64,000 nt of DNA from an uncultured Eubacteriales bacterium (GCA_902763505.1 CACWSO010000001.1:1-64000); one strand, 5' to 3'; counted from the stretch's first letter, positions 7,953 to 17,958 are shown. Numbers and translations: made by a program. Notes: generated by a model from the sequence alone, not told the origin.

Positions 7953-10316
7953 ATGAGTGAAATCAAAGAAATCATCAAACGAGACGGTAGAACCGTGGAG
8001 TTCGACATATCAAAAATATCGGATGCCATCTATAAGGCAGCAGAAGTCCTGGGAGGACAGGATAGAGATACATCAAACTATCTTGCGAGACAGGTCGAGC
8101 TCTATCTTACAGAGGTTCAGCACAATGAAATTCCTACAGTAGAGCAGATTCAGGACACTGTTGAGAAGGTTCTCATCGAAAACGGTCACGCCAGAACTGC
8201 CAAGGAGTTCATACTCTACAGAGCGGAACGTACCAGAGTTAGAGATATGAACACCAGACTGATGAAGACCTATGAAGATCTTACATTTAAGGATGCCAAG
8301 GACAACGATACAAAGCGTGAAAACGCCAATATCGACGGCGATACCGCTATGGGCACCATGCTCAAGTACGGTTCCGAGGGTGCGAAACAGTTCTATGAGA
8401 TGTTCGTGCTCAAGCCAGAGCACGCGAAGGCCCATAGAGAAGGAGACATCCATATCCACGATATGGACTTCCTGACTCTGACAACAACATGCTGCCAGAT
8501 CGATATCGAAAAGCTCTTCAAGGGCGGATTCTCAACCGGACACGGTCATCTGAGAGAGCCGAACGATATCCAGAGCTATTCCGCGCTCGCCTGCATCGCG
8601 ATCCAGTCAAACCAGAACGACCAGCACGGCGGACAGAGTATCCCTGACTTCGATTACGGCATGGCGCACGGCGTCGTCAAGACATACAGGAAGCTGTACT
8701 GGACGAATGTCGGCAAGATGCTTAACCTGCTCTTTGACATCGAGGAAGGTGTCGAGAAGGTCAAGGCCATCGGCAAGGAGATCATGGAAGAGTACAACCT
8801 CTGGCCGATCATTGCAGACGACAACGGATACAAGGAAATCGAGCAGCAGTATCTTGAGAAACTCATCGATGCCAAGTACATCCCTACGATTCAGAAGAAG
8901 GCTACAAAGTATGCCAATGAAGAAGTAGACAGAGCGACATATCAGGCAATGGAAGCATTCGTGCACAATCTCAACACGATGCACTCCAGAGCAGGCGCGC
9001 AGGTTCCGTTCTCATCCATCAACTTTGGTACGGACACATCTCCGGAAGGAAGACTTGTCATCAAGAACATCCTTCTGTCCATCGAAGCAGGACTGGGCAA
9101 CGGTGAAACGGCGATCTTCCCGGTCAGCATTTTCAAGGTCAAGGAAGGCATCAACTACAATCCGGAAGATCCGAACTACGACCTGTTCAAGCTGGCAATG
9201 AAAGTATCTGCTAAGAGACTCTTCCCGAACTTCGCATTCATCGATGCGCCGTTCAACCTCGCATACTACAAAGAGGGAGATCCGAATACGGAGATCGCTT
9301 ACATGGGATGCAGAACAAGAGTCATCGGAAATGTCCACGATCCTTCCAGACAGGTTGTCGGAGGAAGAGGAAACCTCAGTTTCACCTCAATCAATCTGCC
9401 TAGAATCGCAATCAAGGCTCATGGTGATATCGACTTCTTCTTTGAAGAACTGAACCGTAAGCTGAATCTGGCCATTGACCAGCTCATGGAGAGATACAAG
9501 ATCCAGGCGAGCAAGAAGGTCAGAAACTATCCGTTCCTCATGGGACAGGGCGTATGGATGGATTCCGACAAGTTGAAGGAAGACGACACAGTAGGCGAAG
9601 TCCTCAAGCACGGAACGCTGAGCGTAGGCTTCATCGGTCTTGCTGAAACACTGAAGGCGCTGATGGGAGTTCACCACGGCGAAAGTCCGGAAGCCCAGAG
9701 CCTGGGACTGGAAATCATCGGTTTCATGAGAAAGAGACTGGATGAAGAGTCCAAGAAGACAGGATTCAACTACACGTTGTTGGCAACACCGGCAGAAGGT
9801 CTGTCAGGAAGATTTGTAAGAATCGACAGAGCCAAGTACGGCGTGATCGAAGGAGTAACAGACAGAGAGTACTATACGAACTCATTCCACATTCCTGTAT
9901 ACTTCAACATCAATGCCTTTGAGAAGATCAAACTGGAAGCGCCTTATCACGCGCTCACAAACGCAGGCCATATCAGCTATATCGAGCTGGACGGAGACCC
10001 AACCAAGAACCTGGATGCCTTTGAACAGGTTGTAAGATGCATGAAAGAGAGCGGCGTAGGATACGGCAGCATCAACCATCCTGTAGACAGAGACCCTGTA
10101 TGCGGATACACCGGAATCATTGATAATGAATGCCCATGCTGCGGCAGAACAGAAGATGACGGCGATACAGGATTCGAGAGAATCAGACGTATCACAGGAT
10201 ATCTTGTAGGAACCATGGACAAGTGGAACGACGCCAAGACAGCAGAAGAAAAGGACAGAGTCAAGCACTCACTTGGCAATGAGACCATGGAGCAGCTGGA
10301 TGAAGCTGCAGAGTAA
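7953..10316 (+). CDS. nrdD: Anaerobic ribonucleoside-triphosphate reductase
   Basis: Class III reductase that makes dNTPs from NTPs using a glycyl radical, so growth is anaerobic. The start at ATG 7953 (MSEIKEIIKRDGR) is chosen for its GAGGAAG site; 787 residues. An ATP-cone regulatory domain occupies about residues 1-90. The C terminus has the zinc cysteines (CGYTG...CPCC, near 720-740) and the glycyl-radical motif RRITGYLVG (near 755). nrdG, its activase, follows 27 bases later. Confidence 0.97.
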   Translation: MSEIKEIIKRDGRTVEFDISKISDAIYKAAEVLGGQDRDTSNYLARQVELYLTEVQHNEIPTVEQIQDTVEKVLIENGHARTAKEFILYRAERTRVRDMNTRLMKTYEDLTFKDAKDNDTKRENANIDGDTAMGTMLKYGSEGAKQFYEMFVLKPEHAKAHREGDIHIHDMDFLTLTTTCCQIDIEKLFKGGFSTGHGHLREPNDIQSYSALACIAIQSNQNDQHGGQSIPDFDYGMAHGVVKTYRKLYWTNVGKMLNLLFDIEEGVEKVKAIGKEIMEEYNLWPIIADDNGYKEIEQQYLEKLIDAKYIPTIQKKATKYANEEVDRATYQAMEAFVHNLNTMHSRAGAQVPFSSINFGTDTSPEGRLVIKNILLSIEAGLGNGETAIFPVSIFKVKEGINYNPEDPNYDLFKLAMKVSAKRLFPNFAFIDAPFNLAYYKEGDPNTEIAYMGCRTRVIGNVHDPSRQVVGGRGNLSFTSINLPRIAIKAHGDIDFFFEELNRKLNLAIDQLMERYKIQASKKVRNYPFLMGQGVWMDSDKLKEDDTVGEVLKHGTLSVGFIGLAETLKALMGVHHGESPEAQSLGLEIIGFMRKRLDEESKKTGFNYTLLATPAEGLSGRFVRIDRAKYGVIEGVTDREYYTNSFHIPVYFNINAFEKIKLEAPYHALTNAGHISYIELDGDPTKNLDAFEQVVRCMKESGVGYGSINHPVDRDPVCGYTGIIDNECPCCGRTEDDGDTGFERIRRITGYLVGTMDKWNDAKTAEEKDRVKHSLGNETMEQLDEAAE

Positions 10317-10343
10317 ACTCTGACAATAGAGAGGACGATAACA

Positions 10344-10853
10344 ATGGCAGATTCAATCAGAATCGCCGGAATAATGAGAGAATCGATCGTTGACGGCCCG
10401 GGTATAAGATTTGCAGTCTTTTGCCAGGGCTGTCCTCACGATTGCCCGGGATGCCACAATCCTGAAACTCATGATTTTGCCGGCGGAACAGAAGTATCAG
10501 TCGAACGACTGCTGCAGGAATTCGATAAGGACCCACTTCTGGCAGGCGCGACGTTTTCCGGCGGCGAGCCCATGTGCCAGGCGGAAGGGTTCGCGGCCCT
10601 CGGCAGAGGAATCAAAGAGAGAGGCAAGACCATCACCATATACAGTGGCTACACTCTTGAACAGCTTCTCTCAAAGGCAAGAGAAGACAAGTATGTGAAG
10701 GAACTGCTGCAGATGTGCGACCTTCTCATCGACGGACCGTTCGTCAAGGCGAAGCGTGATTTGACCCTCAAATTCCGCGGAAGCTCGAATCAGAGGCTCA
10801 TCGATATGCAGAGGACCTGGAAGGAAGGACGACTTGTTCTCTGGGAGGAATAA
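10344..10853 (+). CDS. nrdG: Anaerobic reductase-activating protein (radical SAM)
   Basis: Radical-SAM activase that generates the glycyl radical on NrdD. The 169-residue protein has the cluster motif CQGCPHDCPGC (about residues 29-39, CxxxCxxC spacing within it) and the SAM-binding TFSGGEP (about 71-77). A GAGAGG site precedes the ATG. It forms an operon with nrdD. Confidence 0.96.
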   Translation: MADSIRIAGIMRESIVDGPGIRFAVFCQGCPHDCPGCHNPETHDFAGGTEVSVERLLQEFDKDPLLAGATFSGGEPMCQAEGFAALGRGIKERGKTITIYSGYTLEQLLSKAREDKYVKELLQMCDLLIDGPFVKAKRDLTLKFRGSSNQRLIDMQRTWKEGRLVLWEE

Positions 10854-10860
10854 AAATTCC

Positions 10861-10889
10861 TTGCATAGGTCATTGCCATGTGCTATAAT
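10861..10889 (+). promoter_or_regulatory. Promoter of rpmB
   Basis: TTGCAT at 10861-10866, a 17-base spacer and TATAAT at 10884-10889 preceded by TGC (extended -10). It starts immediately after the nrdG stop. Confidence 0.8.
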
Positions 10890-10954
10890 CTCAAATGTTC
10901 GAGCTGAAATTATGCGAATGCATTAATATACTAGAAAACAAGGAGGTGCGCCAG

Positions 10955-11146
10955 ATGTCAAACAAGTGCGAAATATGCGGAAAAGGTCAGGTTTCCGGTA
11001 ATAACGTATCCCACTCAAACAGACACACTAAGAGAAAGTGGAATGCTAATATTCAGACAGTCAGAATCAATGACAACGGAACAGTCAGAAGAGCCAAGGT
11101 ATGCACAAGATGCCTCAGATCAGGCAAAGTTGAGCGTGCCCTGTAA
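10955..11146 (+). CDS. rpmB: 50S ribosomal protein L28
   Basis: A 63-residue ribosomal protein. It begins [11 protein letters not shown] and carries the L28 pattern [18 protein letters not shown] and a closing [10 protein letters not shown], so both zinc-type CxxC pairs are kept. The ATG at 10955 follows a perfect AGGAGGTG site; a longer upstream frame has no such support. It is monocistronic, with its own promoter and terminator. Confidence 0.96.
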   Translation: MSNKCEICGKGQVSGNNVSHSNRHTKRKWNANIQTVRINDNGTVRRAKVCTRCLRSGKVERAL

Positions 11147-11158
11147 ACCAGACCATTT

Positions 11159-11186
11159 ACACCTGCCTTGGGCAGGTGTTTTTTTT
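11159..11186 (+). terminator. Rho-independent terminator after rpmB
   Basis: ACACCTGCC-TTGG-GCAGGTGT stem followed by an eight-base T run. Confidence 0.92.
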
Positions 11187-11211
11187 ATCCCTTTTATGGT
11201 ACAATTCAGCT

Positions 11212-11580
11212 ATGTTCGATAAAGAAACCGATTTAGGAAAAATACACTTTCCCGCAAGTGTCATAGAGAGAATCGTAAAAGACGCCGTAAACACCTGCGA
11301 CGAAAAGGTCTTCCTCAACAAGTACAAAGGGAAATATATGAATATTGTTCCCGGCGGCGACCATACAGCAGAGGAAAAGGACGCAGGAATCAACATCACG
11401 GTTTATGTTATCATGTCATTCGGCGCCAGCATCGGCAAGTACTCCAAGCGGATGCTCACGTACATCTATGAAAATGTGGAGAAGGTGATGGGCAGAAGAC
11501 CGAGCAGTGTGACCATCGTGGTGACAGGTCTGAAGTCAAAGGACAATATCGCAAAAAGACATATAGAAATTACAGAGTAG
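11212..11580 (+). CDS. Asp23/Gls24 family protein
   Basis: A 122-residue protein starting MFDKETDLGKIHFPASVIE. The Asp23/Gls24 fold shows in the conserved GINITVYVIMSFGASIGKYS region (about residues 60-79). Family members such as Asp23 and AmaP partners sit at the envelope and affect cell-wall stress responses. Here it precedes recG rather than fatty-acid genes. No ribosome site is visible, and TACAAT at 11200-11205 (extended by TGG) would start transcription at or next to the ATG, so the mRNA may be leaderless. Confidence 0.85.
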   Translation: MFDKETDLGKIHFPASVIERIVKDAVNTCDEKVFLNKYKGKYMNIVPGGDHTAEEKDAGINITVYVIMSFGASIGKYSKRMLTYIYENVEKVMGRRPSSVTIVVTGLKSKDNIAKRHIEITE

Positions 11581-11583
11581 CAC

Positions 11584-13623
11584 ATGGAGCTTGCAGATAA
11601 GATCACAACATTAAAAGGTGTAGGCCCGAAGAAGGCGGAGGCTTTCGCGCGGCTCGGCATAGAAACTGTAGAGGATCTTGTATTCGCATTTCCGAGAATC
11701 TATGAGGACAGAAAGAACATTGTTCCGATTGAGAAACTCAAGAAAGGCGAAACGGCGCTCTTCATCGGTGAAGTCGATGTGATCAGACCGGGAGGGTATT
11801 ACAGAGGAAGAGGTTCCAGAGTGCTGCGGATGCTCGCAACAGATGATACAGGCTCAATTGAGGTTGTATTTTTTAATGCGGCATATCTGGCCAAAACCAT
11901 ACACAAAGGCGACAGGCTCGCCTTCTACGGAAAGCCGGTGTACAACAGAGACCGCCTGCAGGTCGTCCATCCACAGTTCGAAAAGGCGGACAATGCTGAA
12001 ACCGGAATCCTTCCCGTATATCCGCTCACAAGCGGCATCACACAGAGGGAGATGCGGCGGCTGCAGAAGCTCGTTCGTCCGCTCTACAGTCAGGTGGAGG
12101 ACATTCTGAGTTCTGAGACGATCCGCAGAAACAATCTGTGCGGAATCGAGTATGCCATTAAAAATGTCCACTTCCCGGATGACAGACAGAACTATCTGGA
12201 GGCAAAGTACCGGCTGATATTTGATGAGTTCATGGTCTTGGAAACAGGGCTCATGGCATCGAAGATCAGCGAGCAGGAGTATGAGAGGGGAAGCCGATTC
12301 CTTGACGATAGCTCAGAAACAGAGTTCATAAAGTCTCTGCCGTATCCACTGACAGGGGCGCAGCAGCGCTGCGTCACTGAAATCATGGGGGATCTCACAT
12401 CGGACAAACCGATGAACAGACTGATCCAGGGAGATGTTGGGTCCGGAAAGACTGCCGTTGCGCAGATTGCGATGTTCAAGGCTGTCAGAAGCGGATATCA
12501 GGCTGTCATGATGGCACCGACAGAAATCCTCGCCAGGCAGCATTACGAAGGAATCAGCAGGGACTTTGAGGCCTTTGGAATCAAAACCGGATTTCTCTCC
12601 GGCAATATGAAAGCGGCAGAGAAGAGACAGGTGCTGGAGGGGCTGTCCGATGGTTCCATCCAGGTGCTCATCGGCACTCATGCCGTGATCCAGCCTGATG
12701 TTGTATTCCACAATCTCGGACTTGTCATTACCGACGAGCAGCACAGATTCGGTGTCAGTCAGAGAATCAAGCTCAAAGATAAGGGTGATCGGGCCAACGT
12801 GCTCGTCATGACGGCAACGCCGATTCCGAGGACGCTGGCGGTCGTTCTGTATGGTGATATGGATGTCTCCGTCATCGATGAGATGCCGCCTGGACGCATG
12901 CCGGTCGTCACGAGGTGTCTTACGGGATTCGATGCGAGAGAGAAATGCTACGACTTCGTTGAACGGCAGATTCGGGAAGGGCATCAGATCTACGTCGTTA
13001 CGCCGCTCATCGATGAGTCCGAGGCCATGGACGCCAGATCAGCCGCCCAGGTCTATGAGGAGCTTGCCGCGCGTTTCGCCAGAACAGAAATGATCCACGG
13101 CAGCATGAAACAGGCGGAGAAGGATGATATCATGGCGCGTTTCAGCGCAGGAGAAATCGATGTTCTTGTTGCGACAGTGGTGATTGAAGTCGGCATCAAT
13201 GTGCCGAATGCCACTGTCATGGTGGTCGAGAACGCTGAACGTTTCGGTCTCGCCCAGCTCCACCAGCTGAGAGGCCGCGTAGGCAGAGGCAAGTGGCAGT
13301 CGTACTGTTTCCTGATCACGGAAGGGCAGTCCGAGCTGGCTTTGAAGAGAGGCGAAATCATGGAAGCGTCTTCTGACGGGTTTTATATCGCGGAAGAGGA
13401 TCTGAAGCTGAGGGGACCGGGCGAGATCTTCGGCACCCGGCAGCACGGTCTTCCGGATATGAGACTGGCGGATATGGCGAAGCACATGAATGTCCTGAAT
13501 GACGCCAGAGATGAAGCAAAAGCAATCCTGGAAGATGACCCGAAACTGCAGAAACCGCAGAATCAGCCGCTGAAGCATAGAGTTGTGAAATTAATGGGAA
13601 AGGATATGGCACTGAACTTATGA
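11584..13623 (+). CDS. recG: ATP-dependent DNA helicase RecG
   Basis: Remodels stalled forks and branched DNA. The 679-residue protein has an N-terminal helix-hairpin-helix-like start (TTLKGVGPKKAEAF), an OB-fold wedge (about residues 60-150), Walker A GDVGSGKT (about 285), the RecG-type motif II DEQHRFG (about 386) and the motif VI region QLRGRVGRG (about 563). It starts 3 bases after the Asp23 gene stop and overlaps rsmD by 4 bases (ATGA). Confidence 0.97.
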   Translation: MELADKITTLKGVGPKKAEAFARLGIETVEDLVFAFPRIYEDRKNIVPIEKLKKGETALFIGEVDVIRPGGYYRGRGSRVLRMLATDDTGSIEVVFFNAAYLAKTIHKGDRLAFYGKPVYNRDRLQVVHPQFEKADNAETGILPVYPLTSGITQREMRRLQKLVRPLYSQVEDILSSETIRRNNLCGIEYAIKNVHFPDDRQNYLEAKYRLIFDEFMVLETGLMASKISEQEYERGSRFLDDSSETEFIKSLPYPLTGAQQRCVTEIMGDLTSDKPMNRLIQGDVGSGKTAVAQIAMFKAVRSGYQAVMMAPTEILARQHYEGISRDFEAFGIKTGFLSGNMKAAEKRQVLEGLSDGSIQVLIGTHAVIQPDVVFHNLGLVITDEQHRFGVSQRIKLKDKGDRANVLVMTATPIPRTLAVVLYGDMDVSVIDEMPPGRMPVVTRCLTGFDAREKCYDFVERQIREGHQIYVVTPLIDESEAMDARSAAQVYEELAARFARTEMIHGSMKQAEKDDIMARFSAGEIDVLVATVVIEVGINVPNATVMVVENAERFGLAQLHQLRGRVGRGKWQSYCFLITEGQSELALKRGEIMEASSDGFYIAEEDLKLRGPGEIFGTRQHGLPDMRLADMAKHMNVLNDARDEAKAILEDDPKLQKPQNQPLKHRVVKLMGKDMALNL

Positions 13624-14186
13624 GAGTCATAGCAGGAAAATACAAAGGCAGAAAACTGAATTCCCCGGACGATTACAGCGTGAGGCCGACTACGGACAAG
13701 GTGAAAGAGGCTATGTTCAGCATCCTGACGAATGAGCTGTACGGAGCACGCGTACTGGATCTGTTCGCAGGCACAGGGGGACTCGGCATTGAGGCGCTCA
13801 GCCGCGGGGCGGAGTACTGTCTGTTTGCGGATTCCTCCAGAAGGAGCCTGGAAATCCTCAGATCGAACCTGGAACACTGTAAGATCGAAGAGGAAGTCAG
13901 AATCAAGGCGGGAGATTACCGGAAGGTGCTCAAAAACCTGACGGGCAGAATCGAGGATGGGCTGGAAGAACCCTTTGATATCATTCTTCTGGACCCGCCA
14001 TATGACGGTGGATACATGGATGAGATCTTTACGCTGATCTCAGAGGGAGGCCTTCTGGCCGGCGATGGAACGATTGTCGCAGAGCACAGAAAAGAGGAAG
14101 ATCTTCCGGAGGAATTCCACGGCTTCGTCAAAGTGAAAGAAAGACGATATGGTGTGGTGAAGCTTTCGATTTACAACAATATGTAG
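13620..14186 (+). CDS. rsmD: 16S rRNA (guanine-966-N2)-methyltransferase
   Basis: Methylates G966 of 16S rRNA. The 188-residue SAM methyltransferase shows the SAM loop LDLFAGTGGLGIEALSRGA (about residues 43-61) and the catalytic LLDPPYDGG (about 122-130). It is translationally coupled to recG and followed by coaD, a common order in Gram-positive genomes. Confidence 0.95.
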   Translation: MRVIAGKYKGRKLNSPDDYSVRPTTDKVKEAMFSILTNELYGARVLDLFAGTGGLGIEALSRGAEYCLFADSSRRSLEILRSNLEHCKIEEEVRIKAGDYRKVLKNLTGRIEDGLEEPFDIILLDPPYDGGYMDEIFTLISEGGLLAGDGTIVAEHRKEEDLPEEFHGFVKVKERRYGVVKLSIYNNM

Positions 14187-14215
14187 TTGCTTTATAAAAT
14201 GAACTATGATAAAAT
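14187..14215 (+). promoter_or_regulatory. Promoter of coaD
   Basis: TTGCTT at 14187-14192, a 17-base spacer and TAAAAT at 14210-14215 with TGA directly before it. Confidence 0.7.
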
Positions 14216-14244
14216 TTTTTAGAAGCCGCAGGAGGTAATCTACG

Positions 14245-14715
14245 ATGACAAAAGCACTCTATTCAGGCTCATTTGATCCTTTGACGATGGGACATATGGA
14301 CATCATCAAACGGGCGGCGAAGCTGTATGATGAGCTGACGATAGGCATAATAGTCAATCCTTCGAAAAAAGCGATGTTCACTCTTGAAGAGAGAGAGGAA
14401 ATGCTCAAAGAAGTCCTGAAGGATTACGACAATGTTAAAGTGGATCATTTTTCGGGGCTTTTGGCTGATTACGTTAACAGGAACGGATTCGATGTCGTCG
14501 TGAGAGGTCTCAGAAACACGACAGATTTCGATTATGAGATGCAGATGGCACAGGTGAATGACAGGCTGTTCCATCATGCTGCGGAAACAGTATTCCTGAT
14601 GGCGGATCCGCGATACTCGTTTATCAGTTCAAGTGTGGTCAGGGAAGTGAGCTCACTTGGCGGAAGCATAGAAGGACTCGTTCCGGAAGAAATACTAAAA
14701 AGAATGGTCAAATAA
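14245..14715 (+). CDS. coaD: Phosphopantetheine adenylyltransferase
   Basis: Fourth step of coenzyme A synthesis: 4'-phosphopantetheine plus ATP gives dephospho-CoA. The 156-residue protein has the nucleotidyltransferase motif SGSFDPLTMGH (about residues 6-16) and the second motif ISSSVVRE (about 126-133). The AGGAGG ribosome site is strong. CoA demand is high here given the acyl-CoA enzymes nearby. Confidence 0.97.
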   Translation: MTKALYSGSFDPLTMGHMDIIKRAAKLYDELTIGIIVNPSKKAMFTLEEREEMLKEVLKDYDNVKVDHFSGLLADYVNRNGFDVVVRGLRNTTDFDYEMQMAQVNDRLFHHAAETVFLMADPRYSFISSSVVREVSSLGGSIEGLVPEEILKRMVK

Positions 14716-14739
14716 ACATTTATTGTCAGGAGGACACGA

Positions 14740-15342
14740 ATGAGAGTTTTGGAATTACTTGAAGAAATCGAAGAGATAGTGGATACTGCGGCGGGATTTC
14801 CGCTCACAGGAAAGATCATGATCGACTCAGAGGAGCTCCTTGAGATCGTAAGAGAGATCCGTTCCGAGCTTCCGGATGAGATCCAGCAGGCGCAGTGGAT
14901 CAAGAATGAACGTGAGAGAATCATTGCTGAGGCGAAGAACCAGTACGAGTCAGTTATCGAAGATGCGCAGAAACAGGCGGACGCTCTTGTTGAGAACAAC
15001 GACATCACAGTCAGATCCAAGATGAGAGCAGACGAGCTGATGAGTGTTACAGAAGAGACAGCAAAACAGCTCAAAGTCAGCACATATGAGTATCTCGACG
15101 GTATCCTCTACAATTTCCAGGGTAAGATGGAACACCTGAACTCCATATACTTCGGCGAGATGTTCGGAAGCATCGAAAAAGCCTTTGAAGAAATCAATAC
15201 GGCTTTGGCAGCCAACAGAGGCGAACTCCAGGATATGGCGTACAAAGCTCAGATCAGCGCTGAGAGCAGACCTGAATTCTCAAAACCTCTGCCTGATATG
15301 AATATGGAACCAGTCATGGACGAAGAGGCGCCGGAAGAATAA
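14740..15342 (+). CDS. Coiled-coil protein (ATPase-subunit-H-like / DivIVA-like)
   Basis: A 200-residue, mostly helical acidic protein. Residues 60-130 (PDEIQQAQWIKNERERIIAE onward) have the heptad spacing of a long coiled coil. Relatives are often labelled V-type ATPase subunit H-like, but no ATPase genes are near, so that label is probably wrong. Its place between coaD and tmcAL is common in clostridia. Function is unknown. Confidence 0.8.
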   Translation: MRVLELLEEIEEIVDTAAGFPLTGKIMIDSEELLEIVREIRSELPDEIQQAQWIKNERERIIAEAKNQYESVIEDAQKQADALVENNDITVRSKMRADELMSVTEETAKQLKVSTYEYLDGILYNFQGKMEHLNSIYFGEMFGSIEKAFEEINTALAANRGELQDMAYKAQISAESRPEFSKPLPDMNMEPVMDEEAPEE

Positions 15343-15363
15343 AACGAGAACAGAAAGTACGAA

Positions 15364-15400
15364 TGTGTCAGGGGTATCCGCTCTGACACATTTTATTTTA
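15364..15400 (+). terminator. Hairpin and T-rich tract, probable terminator
   Basis: TGTGTCAG (15364-15371) pairs perfectly with CTGACACA (15383-15390) across an 11-base loop and is followed by TTTTATTTTA. It lies 14 bases before the tmcAL start, so tmcAL may be expressed by read-through. Confidence 0.75.
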
Positions 15401-15414
15401 GTGAGTTTTTCAGT

Positions 15415-16614
15415 ATGACAACAGTAGGTATTACAGCTGAATACAATCCTCTCCACAATGGGCACGCATATCATGTGGCCCGGGCCAGGGAACTGTCGGG
15501 CGCTGATTGCGTCATCGCCGTCATGAGCGGAAACTTCACCCAACGCGGGGAACCTGCCGTGAGCGATAAGTGGGAGAGAGCAAAAGCAGCCGCTATCTCT
15601 GCAGAAGTGGATCTGGTGGCCGAGCTTCCGTTTGCCTTTGCATGCAGCAAGGCGTCTATTTTCGCGTCGGGAGCGGTGGATATTCTTGTTGGACTCGGCG
15701 TCGACTGCATTTCCTTCGGATGTGAAGCAGAAGAACCGTCGCAGCTGCGAAACCTCGCAGAGGTGCTCGTGTCCGATGCAGCGGCAATCGAGGATAGCCG
15801 GTTGGACTGCATGAAGAAAGGAATCTCCAGCGCAAAAGCATACGAGCTGGCTGTGACAGAGGCGGCCGGTGAGCAGGCTGCGATGCTTTTGCATGAGCCA
15901 AACAACATTCTGGCAATCGAGTATCTGAAGCGGATCCTGTATTGGCGCGGCAAGGGAAGAACGGTAACGGATCTCCCTGTCAGACGATTCGGCAGCGGTT
16001 ACAAGGATGCAGCAGGGGAGAATGCAGGATTTGCCGGAGCAGGCGCGCTGCGGAAGATGATGGAAGCGGGAGAAGATATCAGCAGGTACATCCCTTGCGC
16101 GCAGCAGTTCGAGGATACAGCGCTGATGCAGTCCAGATATCTGCAGCAACTGAAGGGAATTGCTCTGCGAAGCGATGCGGATCAGTTAAGCCGTATCTAC
16201 GGTGTAGGAGAAGGCATGGAGAACGCCATCATCAGAGAACTGAGAAAGGCCGAAGACCTTGAACAATTGATTGCGGCGCTCACATCAAAGAGATACACCC
16301 AGGCTACAGTGCGGCGTGCGCTGACACATCTGCTCGTGGGCGCAAGCTGGGACGAAGTGGATCGATTGGCAGCAGAAAGTCCATCTGCGGTCAGACTTCT
16401 GGCTGCCCGTGACGCCGGCAGAAGGTTTATGCGGGAGCGTGATGATGAGACCATCAGAATCGTCACGAACAGAAATAAAGAGGATGATCAGCTTTCACCT
16501 TCTGATAGAGAGCTCCTCGATCTGGACGAGAGGGCAGCAGATCTCTACAATCTTCTCAGAGGAAGAGACATCAGGACATCATCCGACAGGGTGATGCGAC
16601 CGTACATAGAATAA
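15415..16614 (+). CDS. tmcAL: tRNA(Met) cytidine acetate ligase
   Basis: Activates acetate with ATP and acetylates the wobble cytidine of elongator tRNA(Met) (family also known as YlbM). The 399-residue protein begins TVGITAEYNPLHNGHAYH, with the HxGH nucleotidyltransferase signature, followed by MSGNFTQRGEPAV (about residues 37-49) and ELPFAFACSKASIFASGAV (about 67-85). The use of acetate fits the neighbouring ackA. The ribosome site is weak. Confidence 0.93.
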   Translation: MTTVGITAEYNPLHNGHAYHVARARELSGADCVIAVMSGNFTQRGEPAVSDKWERAKAAAISAEVDLVAELPFAFACSKASIFASGAVDILVGLGVDCISFGCEAEEPSQLRNLAEVLVSDAAAIEDSRLDCMKKGISSAKAYELAVTEAAGEQAAMLLHEPNNILAIEYLKRILYWRGKGRTVTDLPVRRFGSGYKDAAGENAGFAGAGALRKMMEAGEDISRYIPCAQQFEDTALMQSRYLQQLKGIALRSDADQLSRIYGVGEGMENAIIRELRKAEDLEQLIAALTSKRYTQATVRRALTHLLVGASWDEVDRLAAESPSAVRLLAARDAGRRFMRERDDETIRIVTNRNKEDDQLSPSDRELLDLDERAADLYNLLRGRDIRTSSDRVMRPYIE

Positions 16615-16667
16615 AACCAATTCATATTTGCATAAATTGCATAAAAAAATCATGCGCAGAGGACATA

Positions 16668-16690
16668 TTGCACACTATTTGTGATATAAT
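16668..16690 (+). promoter_or_regulatory. Promoter of ackA
   Basis: Extended -10 TGATATAAT at 16682-16690, with TTGCAC at 16668-16673. This 23-base segment is 20/23 identical to 114-136. Two TTGCATAAA repeats lie just upstream (16628-16643). Confidence 0.6.
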
Positions 16691-16752
16691 GCTATATGTG
16701 CCTTTGCGCACTTTAATTACAGAAAATAATTGATCACAGGAGGAAAACTACA

Positions 16753-17958
16753 ATGAAAGTATTGGTTATCAACTGCGGAAGTTCTTCACTGAAGTATCAG
16801 GTGCTCGACATGCAGAACGAAACGCTTGAGTGCAAAGGTCTCGTTGAGAGAATCGGCATGGACGGATCACAGATCACACATGAGAAGACAGGAATGGATA
16901 AGTTCAAGCTGGTAGTACCGATGGAGAACCACAAGGACGCAATCGGTCACGTGCTCGCAGCAATTCAGGACGAGGAACACGGCGTAGTAAAAGATATGAG
17001 TGAAATCGGCGCTGTAGGACACAGAGTAGTACACGCAGGCGAAAAGTTCGCCAAGTCAGTTCTTATCACAGATGAAGTCATCAAGGCTCTTGAAGAGTGT
17101 ACTCCGCTGGCACCGCTCCACAACCCACCGAACCTTCTCGGTATCGCAGCTTGTCAGGAACTTATGCCGGGAACTCCTATGGTTGGTGTTTTCGACACAG
17201 CATTCCATCAGACAATGCCTCCTGAATCATATATATACGCAATCCCTTATGAGTTCTATACAAAGCATGGCATCAGAAGATACGGATTCCACGGAACTTC
17301 ACACAAGTATGTTGCTGAGAGAGCTGCGGACATCCTCAATGTCAATCTCGACGATCTGAAGCTGATCACATGCCATCTGGGCAACGGTGCATCCGTATCA
17401 GCCATCAAGAGAGGTAAGTGCATCGACACTTCCATGGGATTCACGCCGCTGGAAGGTCTCGTAATGGGAACAAGATCAGGCGATATCGACCCTGCCATCG
17501 TAACTTACATGAGACAGTGCGAAAACCTGGATCAGGGTGTTGCAAATGAAATCCTGAACAAGAAGTCAGGCGTACTGGGCATCTCCGGCGTATCAAGCGA
17601 CTTCAGAGACCTGGAAGCAGCAGCGGAAGAAGGAAACGAAAGAGCACTGCTCGCACTGAAGGTATTCGCGCACAAAGTAAGATTCTACATCGGAGCATAC
17701 ATTGCTGAGATGAACGGATGCGATGCAATCGTATTCACAGCAGGCGTTGGTGAAAATGATATCGGCATGAGAGACATCATCTGCAACGATCTTGGAAATC
17801 TGGGAATCAAGCTGGATGTCGTTAAGAACAGAATCAGAGGTAAGGAAACAATCATCTCAAGAGATGATTCAAGAGTTAAGCTCATCCTCATCCCTACCAA
17901 TGAGGAACTGATGATTGCAAGAGATACTGTAGCAATCGTTACTGGAAAAATGCACTAA
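16753..17958 (+). CDS. ackA: Acetate kinase
   Basis: Interconverts acetyl phosphate and ADP with acetate and ATP, a main ATP-yielding step of fermentation. The 401-residue ASKHA protein shows [12 protein letters not shown] (about residues 6-17), [11 protein letters not shown] (about 88-98), [10 protein letters not shown] (about 146), [10 protein letters not shown] (about 175) and [11 protein letters not shown] (about 204). AGGAGG precedes the ATG. No pta gene is adjacent. Confidence 0.98.
   Translation: MKVLVINCGSSSLKYQVLDMQNETLECKGLVERIGMDGSQITHEKTGMDKFKLVVPMENHKDAIGHVLAAIQDEEHGVVKDMSEIGAVGHRVVHAGEKFAKSVLITDEVIKALEECTPLAPLHNPPNLLGIAACQELMPGTPMVGVFDTAFHQTMPPESYIYAIPYEFYTKHGIRRYGFHGTSHKYVAERAADILNVNLDDLKLITCHLGNGASVSAIKRGKCIDTSMGFTPLEGLVMGTRSGDIDPAIVTYMRQCENLDQGVANEILNKKSGVLGISGVSSDFRDLEAAAEEGNERALLALKVFAHKVRFYIGAYIAEMNGCDAIVFTAGVGENDIGMRDIICNDLGNLGIKLDVVKNRIRGKETIISRDDSRVKLILIPTNEELMIARDTVAIVTGKMH

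Noticed and set aside
15280-16149. 289-codon minus-strand open frame across tmcAL
   Set aside because: Antisense shadow; the plus-strand gene has complete family motifs.
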